A stretch of DNA of 64,000 nucleotides from Tepidibacillus_B infernus (GCF_048898065.1 NZ_JBLWFI010000001.1:1790155-1854154); one strand, 5' to 3'; shown: positions 7,714 to 17,326, counted from the first letter of the stretch. Translations and numbers: made by a program. Notes: generated by a model from the letters alone, not told the origin.

Positions 7714-9108
7714 CTAATAATGGTTCCCCCTTGGTAACTCAATAAAAAAGGTCGTTCCTTTGCCCTTTTTACTTTCTACTGAAATCTTTCCACCATGTGC
7801 TTCAATAAACCCTTTAGCAATAGCTAAGCCTAAGCCGGTTCCCCCCTGATCACGAGATCTTGACGCATCAGTTCGATAAAATCTCTCAAAGATATAGGGA
7901 AGGAATTCTTCATCTATTCCAGGACCACTATCCATTACCTTAATCACTAGATTTGAATTGTATGAATGTGGGCTTATCTCAACCAACACCTTACCGTGTT
8001 CAGGTGTATGACGGAGTGCATTACCTAACAGATTAATGATGACTTGCGTAATACGGTCAGCATCGATCTCAATCAAAGGGTCTAGGCCTTTTTTAAATAC
8101 CAAATCGATCTGTTTTTCTTCTGCCAACCATTCAAAATGATCAATCACCCGTTGAATCAATTCATTAAGATTCGTCTCACTTTTGTTAAGAGGTAATTTG
8201 CCTGCCTCAGCTAATGTAAGCTGTTGAAGGTCATTCACTAATCTTGACAAGCGAAATACTTCATCATTTAATTGCACAATAACTTCTGGGCTTGGTTCAA
8301 GAGCATCCTCCTGAATCGACTCTAACTTTCCTCTTAAAATAGAAAGGGGTGTCCTTAATTCATGGGCCACATCTGCTACTAGGTTTTTCCTTACTTCCTC
8401 ATTTCGTTCTAATTTTGCTGACATTTCATTAAAGGCATTAGCCAGTTGATGAAATTCATCCTCTGTTTTCACTTGAATTCGATAAGAGGTATCGCCCTTT
8501 GACAAATAGTGAATCCCTGTCATCAATAGAGAAAGTGGCTTCGTCATCGTTTTTGAAAAAAATAACCCCAATAAAACAGCAATCACGACTGCAATCGAGG
8601 TGCCAAAAAGAATGGAAGTATTCATCGAATTCATGAATTGTTGTTCTAATGTAGTCAAGCCATTACTCTTATCACGATTAATAATTAGTTCTCCAACCTT
8701 GTTTTCATTTAGGATTAGGTCTTCATGAATCCCAGAGATTTCTTTTGCCGATTTGCCTAACCATTTATTTTGGGTATCTCCAACGACAATACCCTGTTGG
8801 TTAGCAACGATTATTTCTAGGTTTTCCATCCCAATACTATTCTGACTATTTGCCCACATAGGCCCTCTACGAGCCCTATATTGGAATGGATTATCTACCA
8901 ATTGTTCTTGTATCTGATCCCATGATTGGTAATAGTCATAGTAATTAAGCAACATCTCTTTTAGAACCTGAATTCTTGTACTTTCATTCTGGCTCACATA
9001 ATTCTCAAAAACAGTTCCAATTCGATTTTGAAAATATAAGGATTGTAATAAGGCCATGACGATGACGATACTACTAAAAGCAATAATTAACTTTGTTTGT
9101 AGTCTCAT
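7714..9108 (-). CDS. Sensor histidine kinase (HAMP, HisKA, HATPase)
   Basis: This 464-residue inner-membrane kinase has a first membrane helix at about 5-25, an extracytoplasmic sensor region to about 165, a second helix, and a HAMP segment near 190-240. The phospho-acceptor histidine lies in DVAHELRTPLS near 255. The ATP-binding motifs follow: N box (NLLGNALRHTP), DSGPGID, and GTGLGLAIAKGF. The sensor domain is not recognisable, so the signal is unknown. Its start overlaps the response regulator stop by 4 bases, so the two are co-translated. Confidence 0.93.
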   Translation of the reverse strand: MRLQTKLIIAFSSIVIVMALLQSLYFQNRIGTVFENYVSQNESTRIQVLKEMLLNYYDYYQSWDQIQEQLVDNPFQYRARRGPMWANSQNSIGMENLEIIVANQQGIVVGDTQNKWLGKSAKEISGIHEDLILNENKVGELIINRDKSNGLTTLEQQFMNSMNTSILFGTSIAVVIAVLLGLFFSKTMTKPLSLLMTGIHYLSKGDTSYRIQVKTEDEFHQLANAFNEMSAKLERNEEVRKNLVADVAHELRTPLSILRGKLESIQEDALEPSPEVIVQLNDEVFRLSRLVNDLQQLTLAEAGKLPLNKSETNLNELIQRVIDHFEWLAEEKQIDLVFKKGLDPLIEIDADRITQVIINLLGNALRHTPEHGKVLVEISPHSYNSNLVIKVMDSGPGIDEEFLPYIFERFYRTDASRSRDQGGTGLGLAIAKGFIEAHGGKISVESKKGKGTTFFIELPRGNHY

Positions 9109-9797
9109 AGGTCTCCCCCAAATCGATAGCCAATTCCATAAACAGTTTGAATATATTTAGGATTCGCTGGATCTTCTTCTACTTTTCTCCGCAGATTGCT
9201 TACATGTGTATCAATAGACCGTTCATAGTTCACATAAGCTTCTCCCATGGCAATATTCATCAATTGCAAACGACTATAGACTCTGCCAGGCTTTTGCGCT
9301 AAGGCAACCAAAATTTTAAATTCAGTTGGGGTTAAATTTACTTTCTTTTCGGCAACATAGACTTCAAATTTAGATTGAAAAATTTTGATTTTCCCTCTGA
9401 TCATAAAGTCCTCTTCCACTTCCTCATCAGGCTGGGTTCTGCGTAGAACGGCTTTCATCCTTGCCACTAACTCCCGTAAGCTAAATGGTTTTGTAATATA
9501 ATCATCAGCCCCCATCTCCAAACCTAACAGCTTATCTACTTCGTCAGTCTTAGCCGTAAGCATAATAACAGGCATTTTCTTATAAGTTGTTCTTACTTCC
9601 CTTAATGTTTGAAGCCCATCCATTCCAGGCATCATTAAATCCAAAAGCATTAAATCAATATTTCCATGTTTTATTTGATCAAAAGCTTCATAACCATTGC
9701 TTGCTTCTAATACATCATAGCCCTCATTGATTAAAAAGGTTTTAACCATCTCCCGAATTTTTGTTTCATCATCCACGATTAAAATTGTCTTCTTCAT
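9105..9797 (-). CDS. OmpR/PhoB-family response regulator
   Basis: The 230-residue regulator has a receiver domain at residues 1-120, with the acidic pair DD near 9-10, the phospho-acceptor Asp in LMLLDLMMPGMDG, and the conserved Lys in YITKPFS. A winged-helix DNA-binding domain follows (FKILVALAQKPGRVYSR to YGIGYRFGG). The ATG at 9797 with GGGGGA upstream is chosen over a TTG at 9812. It is the partner of the kinase encoded directly downstream. The secreted protein gene immediately upstream is a plausible target, which is inference. Confidence 0.94.
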   Translation of the reverse strand: MKKTILIVDDETKIREMVKTFLINEGYDVLEASNGYEAFDQIKHGNIDLMLLDLMMPGMDGLQTLREVRTTYKKMPVIMLTAKTDEVDKLLGLEMGADDYITKPFSLRELVARMKAVLRRTQPDEEVEEDFMIRGKIKIFQSKFEVYVAEKKVNLTPTEFKILVALAQKPGRVYSRLQLMNIAMGEAYVNYERSIDTHVSNLRRKVEEDPANPKYIQTVYGIGYRFGGDL

Positions 9798-9872
9798 GGC
9801 AAAGTCCCCCAAAAAATTCCTTTTCCCTTATCTTATCTTCAAAATCTACATTTTTAAATCAATACTATTAAG

Positions 9873-10073
9873 AAAAGGTTTGTATATTCCATCGCGCTCC
9901 GTCATCCGTGCCCTTATATGAATAAAGATTACGGAGAGAAGGGCACTTCTGAAGGCACACAAAGTGTACAAGTCGTGCTACACAGCTAAAGCTGCTAGTC
10001 ACGCTATGTCGCTGCTTATGGAATAGACAAACCCTTAAATGACAAGTGGAAGAAAGTTATACTTGCTTATCTT
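9873..10073 (+). repeat. Palindromic intergenic repeat, copy 2 (long form)
   Basis: This copy has the same orientation as copy 1. Its first 80 or so bases are nearly identical to copy 1, then about 55 extra bases (roughly 9956-10013) interrupt it before the shared right arm resumes at GCTTATGGAATA. The tail after the palindrome (CCCTTAAATGACAA and onward to about 10073) is again shared. It lies between the secreted-protein gene and the response regulator promoter region, so it fills most of this 330-base gap. Confidence 0.85.
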
Positions 10074-10077
10074 TTTG

Positions 10078-10103
10078 AAAAACCCTGAAGTTAAACTCCA
10101 GGG
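10078..10103 (-). terminator. Terminator after the secreted DUF2680-like gene
   Basis: On the minus strand CCCTGGAGT pairs with ACTTCAGGG across a TTA loop, followed by a five-T run. Confidence 0.8.
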
Positions 10104-10127
10104 CTAAACATATTATGTGTGATTTAA

Positions 10128-10673
10128 TTAGTTGGAACTGGTTGAAGAATTGACTGACCAGCGTGGGCCACCACCAAATCCTCTACCTGCTCCTCGCATA
10201 CCTTGACCATTCCATTGACCACCCATTCTTGGGCCAACTTCTGTTCTAGTGATTGCAGCTTCCATATTTACCTTCATTCGTTCAAGGATGTAGTTCTTTT
10301 GATCTTCAGTAATCACTTTATCCTTAACTAATTGATCTAATTGTTCGGTTTTTGCAGCAACTAAAACTTCAAGAAGTTGCTCGGTTGTAACACCTTTTTC
10401 TTCTGCAATTTGTTCAATTGATTTTCCTGATGTTCTTTGTGCATATAACTCATCAGCTGTGATACCAATTTTCTCAGCAACAATCTCATGCATGGAACCA
10501 GCAAAATATTGTCCCATACGCATTCCCATTGGTTGCCAGTTTGTTGGTTGTTGCACTTGTGCTGGTGCTGTAACAGGTGTAGTATCTGCTTGGCTTACGA
10601 CTGGACCAATCATCGCCCCTACTCCCATTGCTCCAACTAGTGCACTTGCAAATAAAACTTTTTGTAATTTCAT
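10128..10673 (-). CDS. Secreted DUF2680-like protein with Gly/Met/Arg-rich tail
   Basis: The 181-residue protein begins with a signal peptide (MKLQKVLFASALVGAMGVGA, cleavage probably near VSQA-DT). Two helical modules follow: residues about 60-105 (IGITADELYAQRTSGKSIEQ) and about 110-135 (LVKDKVITEDQKNYILERM), the latter resembling DUF2680/YckD-type repeats. The last 35 residues are low-complexity and rich in Gly, Met and Arg (MGGQWNGQGMRGAGRGFGGG). The function is unknown. The position next to a two-component system suggests an extracytoplasmic stress or metal-related role by analogy only. It appears to be monocistronic, with its own terminator. Confidence 0.7.
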   Translation of the reverse strand: MKLQKVLFASALVGAMGVGAMIGPVVSQADTTPVTAPAQVQQPTNWQPMGMRMGQYFAGSMHEIVAEKIGITADELYAQRTSGKSIEQIAEEKGVTTEQLLEVLVAAKTEQLDQLVKDKVITEDQKNYILERMKVNMEAAITRTEVGPRMGGQWNGQGMRGAGRGFGGGPRWSVNSSTSSN

Positions 10674-10802
10674 ATTTGATCTCCCTTTCTTAGATAAATT
10701 GGGAAACTAGCTAGCTTCCACTATTATCTTAACCAAGGGATTTTCAGAACTTTTTTTAGAAATATCAAGATCATGTTAAGATTTACATTTTTTAAGTTTA
10801 GA

Positions 10803-11576
10803 TTATAATCCTAAAATATGATATCCACTATCTACATGGATGACTTCACCTGTAATGCCACGAGACCAATCACTCATTAAAAATAGAGCCGTATCTCCAA
10901 CCTCTGAAGCATCTGTTGTTCTTCGAAGTGGAGCTTTTTCTTCAATCTGATGAAGAATAGTATTAAAATCTTTGACACCTTTTGCGGCCAATGTGCGAAT
11001 AGGTCCAGCTGATATGGCATTTACGCGAATTTGATTTGGACCTAAGTCATTGGCTAAGTATTGTACACTAGATTCTAAAGCAGCTTTTGCTACTCCCATT
11101 ACATTATAATTTTGAACCACTCGTTCTCCACCAAGATAGGTCATGGCTATAATGCTACCGCCTTCGGTCATTAACTTCTCGGCTTCACGTGCAACAGCAA
11201 CTAAAGAATACACACTAATTTCTTGAGCCATCAAGTAGCCATCTCGAGAGGTATTGGCATATTTCCCCTCTAATTCTTCTACTTTCGCATGTGCAATACT
11301 ATGAACAACTCCATGTAAAACGCCAACTTCTTCTTTTAGAAATTGGAAAAGGGCACTAATTTCTTTATCCTTAGTAACATCGCAAGGGTAAATCAGTTTA
11401 TTGTCCATTTCTTCGGCCAACTCTAAGATATTTTTTTCAAATCGTTCACCTTGATATGTAAAAATTAATCGTGCTCCTTCACGGTATAACGAATTAGCGA
11501 TCGCCCATGCAATACTACGTTTATTCGCAACACCCATCACTAAAATATTTTTACCTTTTAAAAGCTGTCCCGACAT
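10803..11576 (-). CDS. fabI: Enoyl-[acyl-carrier-protein] reductase (NADH)
   Basis: FabI performs the last reduction of each fatty acid elongation cycle in the cytoplasm, converting enoyl-ACP to acyl-ACP. The 257-residue protein shows the modified SDR nucleotide motif GVANKRSIAWAIA near residues 15-27 and the catalytic Tyr-x6-Lys pair in NYNVMGVAKAA. The C-terminus HVDSGYHILGL is typical of Bacillus FabI. The length is normal. A FapR operator lies in its promoter region, consistent with malonyl-CoA control of lipid synthesis. Confidence 0.95.
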   Translation of the reverse strand: MSGQLLKGKNILVMGVANKRSIAWAIANSLYREGARLIFTYQGERFEKNILELAEEMDNKLIYPCDVTKDKEISALFQFLKEEVGVLHGVVHSIAHAKVEELEGKYANTSRDGYLMAQEISVYSLVAVAREAEKLMTEGGSIIAMTYLGGERVVQNYNVMGVAKAALESSVQYLANDLGPNQIRVNAISAGPIRTLAAKGVKDFNTILHQIEEKAPLRRTTDASEVGDTALFLMSDWSRGITGEVIHVDSGYHILGL

Positions 11577-11604
11577 GGGAACTCACCCTCTTTCATTTCT
11601 ACTT

Positions 11605-11621
11605 TTAGTACCTGATACTAA
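11605..11621 (-). promoter_or_regulatory. FapR operator upstream of fabI
   Basis: TTAGTACCTGATACTAA is an essentially exact match to the 17-bp FapR box of Bacillales. It lies about 30 bases upstream of the fabI start. FapR releases it when malonyl-CoA accumulates. The 242-base gap to pyc shows no gene. Confidence 0.92.
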
Positions 11622-11818
11622 TATATACTAATAATTTTACATGAACCTTATTTAAATGTAAACCTCATGCAAGCTAATTATGCTCAATCTGTTCATTTTT
11701 CAACCTTTTAAAATTTTTTGTGTAAATATTCTATTTGCTTCTTTTTGTATCTCAATTTAAAATATGTATTAAAATTTATGTTATAGTAAAGCAATAAAGA
11801 AAGGAGAGAGGATGAGAC

Positions 11819-14800
11819 ATGGCACAAATTCGTCCATTTCAAAAAGTTTTGGTAGCAAATAGAGGGGAAATTGCGATACGTATTTTTCGTGCATGTACAG
11901 AACTTCATATACGCACTGTTGCCATTTATTCCGAGGAAGACCAGGTCTCTTTGCATCGTTTTAAGGCTGACGAAGCCTATCTGGTAGGGGAAGGGAAGGG
12001 GCCAGTCGAGTCCTATCTTGATATTGAAGGGATTATTGAGATTGCCAAACGTCATAATGTGGATGCCATTCACCCGGGATACGGTTTTCTTTCTGAAAAT
12101 AGTGAGTTTGCACGGCGCTGTGAAGAAGAAGGTATTGTTTTTATTGGCCCAAACCCAGAACATATCAAAATGTTTGGTGATAAGGTGGAAGCAAGACGTT
12201 TAGCCATTGAAGCCAATATACCAGTCGTCCCAGGTACTGAAACCCCTATCGAGCAATTACAGGAAGCTATCTTTTTCGCAAATGAACATGGGTATCCGAT
12301 TATGATTAAAGCCGCTTCTGGAGGGGGCGGACGGGGGATGCGAATTGCTCGAAATCAGGCAGAACTCGAAGAATCAATGGAAAGAGCTCGTTCCGAGGCC
12401 CTTTCAGCTTTCGGAAACTCTCAAGTCTATTTAGAAAAATATCTCGAAAACCCAAAACATATTGAGGTTCAAGTCTTGGCAGATCAGTATGGCAATGCAG
12501 TTCATTTATTTGAAAGAGATTGTTCTGTCCAACGACGCCATCAAAAGGTTGTCGAGATCGCTCCATCCCTCTCTTTGACTGAAAATCTACGAAATGAAAT
12601 CTATGAAGCAGCGCTAAAAATCATGAAAAAAGCGAATTATATCAATGCTGGTACTGTTGAATTTTTGGTAACTCCCGATCAAAAGTTTTATTTTATTGAA
12701 GTAAACCCTCGCATTCAAGTTGAACATACTATTACCGAACTAATTACTGGTATTGATATTGTTCAAGCCCAAATTAAAATTGCTGAAGGGTATGCCCTTG
12801 ATAATTCAGTAATGGGCATTCCTCCTCAAAATCAGATTACTAAAAATGGTTATGCAATCCAATGTCGTGTGACAACTGAAGATCCAGAGAACGGATTTAT
12901 GCCTGATACTGGAAGAATTGTTGCCTATCGCTCTGCAAGTGGTTTTGGTGTTAGACTAGATGCAGGAAATAGTTTTGCCGGGGCTTACATCACACCTCAC
13001 TATGATTCTTTGCTCGTTAAGGTATCCACCTATGCTAATACCTTCGAACAAGCAGCATCAAAAATGTTACGTACTTTAAAAGAGTTTCGAATCCGTGGTG
13101 TAAAAACAAATATTTTATTCTTAGAAAATCTTGTTCAACATCCGAACTTTTTAAATGGTCATTATGATACATCTTTTATTGATAGCCATCCTGAATTGTT
13201 TCATTTACCACCAAGACAAGATCGAGCAAGCAAACTTCTTTCCTATATTGGTCATATTACAGTGAATGGGTACCCAAACCTACCAAAAAAAGATAAAAAA
13301 CCTAGCTTTCATAAACCAAGAATACCAGCTACTTCCATCAAACTCCCTTATCCTGATGGAACCAAACAGATTTTAGATCAATATGGAGTTGATGGTCTGA
13401 TCAAATGGGTGATGCAACAGAAAAAAGTGCTGATAACTGATACTACTTTTCGTGATGCTCACCAATCCTTATTAGCAACACGTGTCCGTACCTACGATTT
13501 GCTTAAAATTGCAGAGGCTACCGGAAAATTAGCTCCTGAAATTTTTTCCCTCGAAATGTGGGGTGGTGCAACGTTTGATACTAGCATGCGTTTTCTTAAA
13601 GAATGCCCTTGGGATAGATTGCATCAGCTTCGTGAAAAAATCCCTAATATACTATTTCAAATGTTAATCCGAGGAGCCAACGCTGTAGGTTATACTAATT
13701 ATCCTGACAATGTGATTAAAGAATTTATTAAAGAATCGGCGGATTCAGGTATCGATCTATTCCGTATCTTCGATAGTTTAAATTGGCTTAAGGGAATGCA
13801 AATTTCAATCGATGCCGTTAGAGAGAATGAAAAAATAGCAGAAGCAGCCATTTGTTACACAGGTGATATTCTTGATCCGACAAAGGATAAATATACGTTA
13901 CAATACTATATCAACCTCGCTAAAGAATTGAAAAAATCAGGAGCTCATATCATTGGCATCAAAGACATGGCTGGCTTATTAAAACCCTATGCAGCCTATA
14001 AGCTTATTAAAACACTCAAAGAAGAAGTAGGTTTACCTATTCACCTTCATACACATGATACCTCAGGTAATGGCCAAGCAACGCTTTTAAAAGCGATCGA
14101 AGCAGGAGTGGATATTGTTGATACGGCATTAAGTTCAATGTCTGGTCTTACCTCTCAACCAAGTCTAAATGCTTTAGTTGCTTCATTAGAATATAACGAA
14201 AGATCTACTGGATTAGATTTAGATAACCTGCAAATGCTAGATCATTACTGGGAAGATGTTCGCCCATACTATGCTTGTTTTGAAAGTGGGTTAAAGTCAA
14301 GTAGCACGGAAGTTTACAAACATGAGATGCCTGGGGGACAATATACCAATCTAAAACAGCAATCTATTGCTGTAGGACTAGTAGATCGTTTTGATGAAGT
14401 AGCAGATATGTATGCAAAAGTTAATAAAATGTTTGGCGACATTGTCAAAGTAACCCCTTCATCAAAAGTAGTTGGTGACATGGCTTTATTCATGGTACAA
14501 AACCACTTAACGGAAAAAGATATCTATGAGCGGGGTGAACAGCTTGATTTTCCTGATTCTGTTGTTCAATTCTTTCAAGGCTATCTTGGTCAACCTTATG
14601 GAGGATTCCCTCAACGTTTACAAGAGATTATTTTAAAAGGAAAAGATTATATTACTTGTCGCCCTGGGGAGCTGTTGCCATCAGTTGACTTTTCTAAAAC
14701 AAAAGAAGAACTAGAACAAAAAATACATCGAAAACCAACCAATAAAGAAGTGCTATCCTACATTTTATACCCTCAAGTCTTTCTTGATAAAGAAAAATAT

Positions 14801-15286
14801 ATTGAGGAATATGGCAACCTATCGTTTTTAGATACCCCCACCTTTTTCTATGGAATGAGACCTGGTGAAAGAATTGCAGTTGAAATAGAAAAAGGGAAAA
14901 CTTTGATGATTAAGCTAACGTCCGTTGGCGAGCTTCAACAAGACGGATCAAGAACGATTTATTTTGAATTAAATGGGATTCCAAGAGAAGTTACAGTAAG
15001 GGATGAACATACTGGCATCGCCATTCAAAAAAGAAAAAAAGCTAAACGAAATAACCCGCTACATGTAGGCGCAACAATGCCAGGTAAAGTTTTAAAAGTA
15101 ATAATTGAACCAGGGGATCGGGTGAATAAGGGTGATTATATGATTGTAACAGAGGCGATGAAGATGGAAACGACGATTCAAGCTTCGAATGATGGAATCG
15201 TAAAAGAAATCTATGTCAAACCTGGGGATACAATTGAAAGCAACGATTTGCTTCTAGAGTTTGAATATGTTAAAAATGAGTCATAA
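11819..15286 (+). CDS. pyc: Pyruvate carboxylase
   Basis: This biotin enzyme carboxylates pyruvate to oxaloacetate, refilling the citrate cycle. The 1155-residue protein has the full domain set. The biotin carboxylase domain at about 1-460 has the glycine-rich ATP loop GGGGRGMR near residue 168 and ERDCSVQRRHQK near 230. The carboxyltransferase domain is at about 535-830 (TTFRDAHQSLLATR, LHTHDTSGNG). The biotin carrier is at the C-terminus, with the target lysine in EAMKMET near residue 1117. The ATG at 11819 follows an AAGGAGAGAGG site. Expected partners are acetyl-CoA activation and biotin ligase, which is not encoded here. The length matches the family. Confidence 0.97.
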   Translation: MAQIRPFQKVLVANRGEIAIRIFRACTELHIRTVAIYSEEDQVSLHRFKADEAYLVGEGKGPVESYLDIEGIIEIAKRHNVDAIHPGYGFLSENSEFARRCEEEGIVFIGPNPEHIKMFGDKVEARRLAIEANIPVVPGTETPIEQLQEAIFFANEHGYPIMIKAASGGGGRGMRIARNQAELEESMERARSEALSAFGNSQVYLEKYLENPKHIEVQVLADQYGNAVHLFERDCSVQRRHQKVVEIAPSLSLTENLRNEIYEAALKIMKKANYINAGTVEFLVTPDQKFYFIEVNPRIQVEHTITELITGIDIVQAQIKIAEGYALDNSVMGIPPQNQITKNGYAIQCRVTTEDPENGFMPDTGRIVAYRSASGFGVRLDAGNSFAGAYITPHYDSLLVKVSTYANTFEQAASKMLRTLKEFRIRGVKTNILFLENLVQHPNFLNGHYDTSFIDSHPELFHLPPRQDRASKLLSYIGHITVNGYPNLPKKDKKPSFHKPRIPATSIKLPYPDGTKQILDQYGVDGLIKWVMQQKKVLITDTTFRDAHQSLLATRVRTYDLLKIAEATGKLAPEIFSLEMWGGATFDTSMRFLKECPWDRLHQLREKIPNILFQMLIRGANAVGYTNYPDNVIKEFIKESADSGIDLFRIFDSLNWLKGMQISIDAVRENEKIAEAAICYTGDILDPTKDKYTLQYYINLAKELKKSGAHIIGIKDMAGLLKPYAAYKLIKTLKEEVGLPIHLHTHDTSGNGQATLLKAIEAGVDIVDTALSSMSGLTSQPSLNALVASLEYNERSTGLDLDNLQMLDHYWEDVRPYYACFESGLKSSSTEVYKHEMPGGQYTNLKQQSIAVGLVDRFDEVADMYAKVNKMFGDIVKVTPSSKVVGDMALFMVQNHLTEKDIYERGEQLDFPDSVVQFFQGYLGQPYGGFPQRLQEIILKGKDYITCRPGELLPSVDFSKTKEELEQKIHRKPTNKEVLSYILYPQVFLDKEKYIEEYGNLSFLDTPTFFYGMRPGERIAVEIEKGKTLMIKLTSVGELQQDGSRTIYFELNGIPREVTVRDEHTGIAIQKRKKAKRNNPLHVGATMPGKVLKVIIEPGDRVNKGDYMIVTEAMKMETTIQASNDGIVKEIYVKPGDTIESNDLLLEFEYVKNES

Positions 15287-15313
15287 CAGAACTCTGCAAA
15301 AAGGAGAATCTTA

Positions 15314-15712
15314 ATGGAATTTCATTTACAAATTGGTATGACAGGTACTAAACAATCCATCGTTAACAATACTAATACAGCTAAAACGTATGGTAGTGGA
15401 GAGTTAGAAGTATTTGCTACACCAGCAATGGTTGGGCTCATGGAGGGTGCAGCGATGAATGCCGTTCACTCTTCATTGCCTGAAGGTTTTGGAACAGTAG
15501 GCACAGAACTTCAGGTAAAACATGTCGCTGCAACTCCCTTAGGAATGAACGTAGAAGCAAGGGCTGAACTAATTGCAATCAATGGAAAACGATTAAGCTT
15601 TAAAGTTGAGGCCTATGATGAGGTTGGGTTGATTGGTGAAGGTACCCATGAACGATATATTGTTGAAGAAGAAAAATTCCTTTCAAGAGTAAATAATAAG
15701 GGTAAAGAATAA
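15314..15712 (+). CDS. Hotdog-fold thioesterase, FlK-like
   Basis: The 132-residue protein resembles the fluoroacetyl-CoA thioesterase (FlK) family of single-domain hotdog enzymes. The residues equivalent to the FlK Thr-Glu-His triad are visible: TPAMVGLMEGAAM (Thr about 37, Glu about 44) and KHVAATPLG (His about 70). It would hydrolyse a small acyl-CoA in the cytoplasm. It begins 27 bases after pyc with AAGGAG in front and ends at a shared terminator, so it is probably co-transcribed with pyc. The physiological substrate is unknown; housekeeping removal of a toxic or trapped CoA ester is plausible. Confidence 0.75.
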   Translation: MEFHLQIGMTGTKQSIVNNTNTAKTYGSGELEVFATPAMVGLMEGAAMNAVHSSLPEGFGTVGTELQVKHVAATPLGMNVEARAELIAINGKRLSFKVEAYDEVGLIGEGTHERYIVEEEKFLSRVNNKGKE

Positions 15713-15735
15713 GTTATTTTTAATAATGTAGGAAA

Positions 15736-15761
15736 AAATCCGGGGTGTCATTCCCGGATTT
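15736..15761. terminator. Bidirectional terminator
   Basis: AAATCCGGG (15736-15744) pairs with CCCGGATTT (15753-15761), flanked by A and T runs, between the converging thioesterase and HAD genes. Confidence 0.8.
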
Positions 15762-15784
15762 CCTTCATAATATAGATTGTTTAC

Positions 15785-16255
15785 CTAACTTCTCAATGTG
15801 GCAATCAGTCGGTTTTGTTTCAATAACAAGTCTAACCCATCTGTGATTTGTTTGACCACGATATCACTTTTCATAAGGGAACTTGTTGCACAACCTTCAG
15901 TCCCAATCAATGCAATGGCTAAGTCAGAGACTTCAAACATCCACTCATCATTTACTCCATTCCCCATGGAAATGACACCTTTTTCTTTTAATGCTTGAAC
16001 AAATCGCTGCTTCTCTCCTAATTGATCTTCTTTGCCAATCACATGGACTTGTACAGGTAAATCTTTACACTGATCATGAACACTACTATTGGTATCTGCT
16101 GTAACCACATAGAGAGTTAAATCTTTTGCTAATTGTCTAAGCTTTTCTTTCACTTCTGGTAAGATCACTCCATCTAAAGCAATCGTTCCATTGAAATTCA
16201 AAACTAAATTTTCTACTTTTACTTCCTTCCTTCCTGGAATGTTGATCGTTAACAT
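15785..16255 (-). CDS. HAD-fold protein of the soluble P-type-ATPase-like family, nucleophile position is Asn
   Basis: The 156-residue protein belongs to a small HAD family related to the phosphorylation domain of P-type ATPases. Motif I reads LVLNFNGTIALDG at about residues 18-30, where the family normally has a nucleophilic Asp (LVLDxNGT). The codon is AAT on the given sequence. Motif II (VVTADT near 75) and motifs III/IV (MGNGVNDEWMFEVSDLAIA near 118-136) are retained. Loss of the Asp would abolish phosphatase chemistry unless compensated. The start at 16255 follows AGGAGGG; an upstream start at 16324 has no good site. The function is unknown. Confidence 0.7.
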   Translation of the reverse strand: MLTINIPGRKEVKVENLVLNFNGTIALDGVILPEVKEKLRQLAKDLTLYVVTADTNSSVHDQCKDLPVQVHVIGKEDQLGEKQRFVQALKEKGVISMGNGVNDEWMFEVSDLAIALIGTEGCATSSLMKSDIVVKQITDGLDLLLKQNRLIATLRS

Positions 16256-16432
16256 AGATACCCTCCTAGACAATATAAGGTTAGTTAAAGCATGGCTTTC
16301 CAAATCATTCTTTATTCTTATCATACTTTTTCATTTTTCATATCCCAATAATCAGGGAAAGTAGACCAAAACATATTAAATAGATTATCATGGAAAGATA
16401 AGAAAATGAATCTTGCTTGGAGGAAGAAACGA

Positions 16433-17326
16433 ATGAACGACAAAATCAGTCAAATTGAACGAGGAGAGCGGGGAAGTTGGGTCAGTATAATTGCTTATGT
16501 CTCCCTATCTATTTTGAAATTATTGATTGGATATCTTTTTAATTCTAAAGCTCTCATTGCCGATGGGCTAAATAATACAACAGATATTATTGGATCGATT
16601 GCAGTCTTGGTTGGTTTCAAGATTGCTAAAATCCCTCCAGATAAAGACCATACATATGGCCATCTTCGGGCAGAAACTATTGCTTCCATGGTAACCTCCT
16701 TCATTATGTTTGTCGTGGGAATTGATGTCTTATACAACTCTGTACGTAACCTATTCTCACCAAAAATCGAAACACCACAAATGATTACAGCTTGGGTGGC
16801 TCTATTTTCCGCACTAGTCATGTTGCTGGTCTATCGCTATAATATAAAATTAGCAGAAAAAATCCAAAGTGATGGATTAAAGGCAGTAGCCCTAGACAAT
16901 CGTTCTGATGCCTTTGTTAGTATAGGTGCATCTGTAGGAATTATTGGTGCCCAATTTAACCTCCCTTGGCTAGATCCACTAGCTGCTTTTGGTGTTGGTG
17001 TTATTATTATCAAAACCGCTTGGGAAATCTTCACAGAAAGCTCTCATAATTTATCCGATGGATTTGAATATGAACGGTTAAATCATATGAAGATCACAGT
17101 AAAGACAATAAAAGAAGTAAAAATCGTTAAAGATATCAAGGCGAGAAAACAAGGAAGTATCGCCATTGTAGATGTTACTATTGGTGTAAGGCCAACCCTT
17201 AATGTAGTAGAAAGTCATGAAATTACCGAAATCATTGAAAAACGTTTAATGAAAGAATTTCCTGACGTTCAACGTGTTCATGTTCATGTTGAACCCATTG
17301 AGGTGAGTACCAGTGACCCAACTTGA
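16433..17326 (+). CDS. Cation diffusion facilitator (CDF) family transporter
   Basis: A 297-residue membrane exporter of divalent metals (Zn, Mn, Fe, Cd or Co) driven by protons. The metal-binding motifs are visible in helix 2 (ALIADGLNNTTDIIG, with Asp and Asn) and helix 5 (ALDNRSDAFVSIG). A cytoplasmic C-terminal domain (about 205-297) ends with the His-rich segment RVHVHVEPIE. The Asn in helix 2 (GLNNTTD) in place of the usual HSxxD His points away from zinc and toward Mn or Fe, which is inference. The ATG at 16433 is chosen for GGAGG upstream; an earlier ATG at 16406 has no site. Confidence 0.88.
   Translation: MNDKISQIERGERGSWVSIIAYVSLSILKLLIGYLFNSKALIADGLNNTTDIIGSIAVLVGFKIAKIPPDKDHTYGHLRAETIASMVTSFIMFVVGIDVLYNSVRNLFSPKIETPQMITAWVALFSALVMLLVYRYNIKLAEKIQSDGLKAVALDNRSDAFVSIGASVGIIGAQFNLPWLDPLAAFGVGVIIIKTAWEIFTESSHNLSDGFEYERLNHMKITVKTIKEVKIVKDIKARKQGSIAIVDVTIGVRPTLNVVESHEITEIIEKRLMKEFPDVQRVHVHVEPIEVSTSDPT

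Noticed and set aside
11708..12163. Minus-strand 151-codon frame over the start of pyc
   Set aside because: It is antisense to the conserved biotin carboxylase domain and low in plausible protein character.
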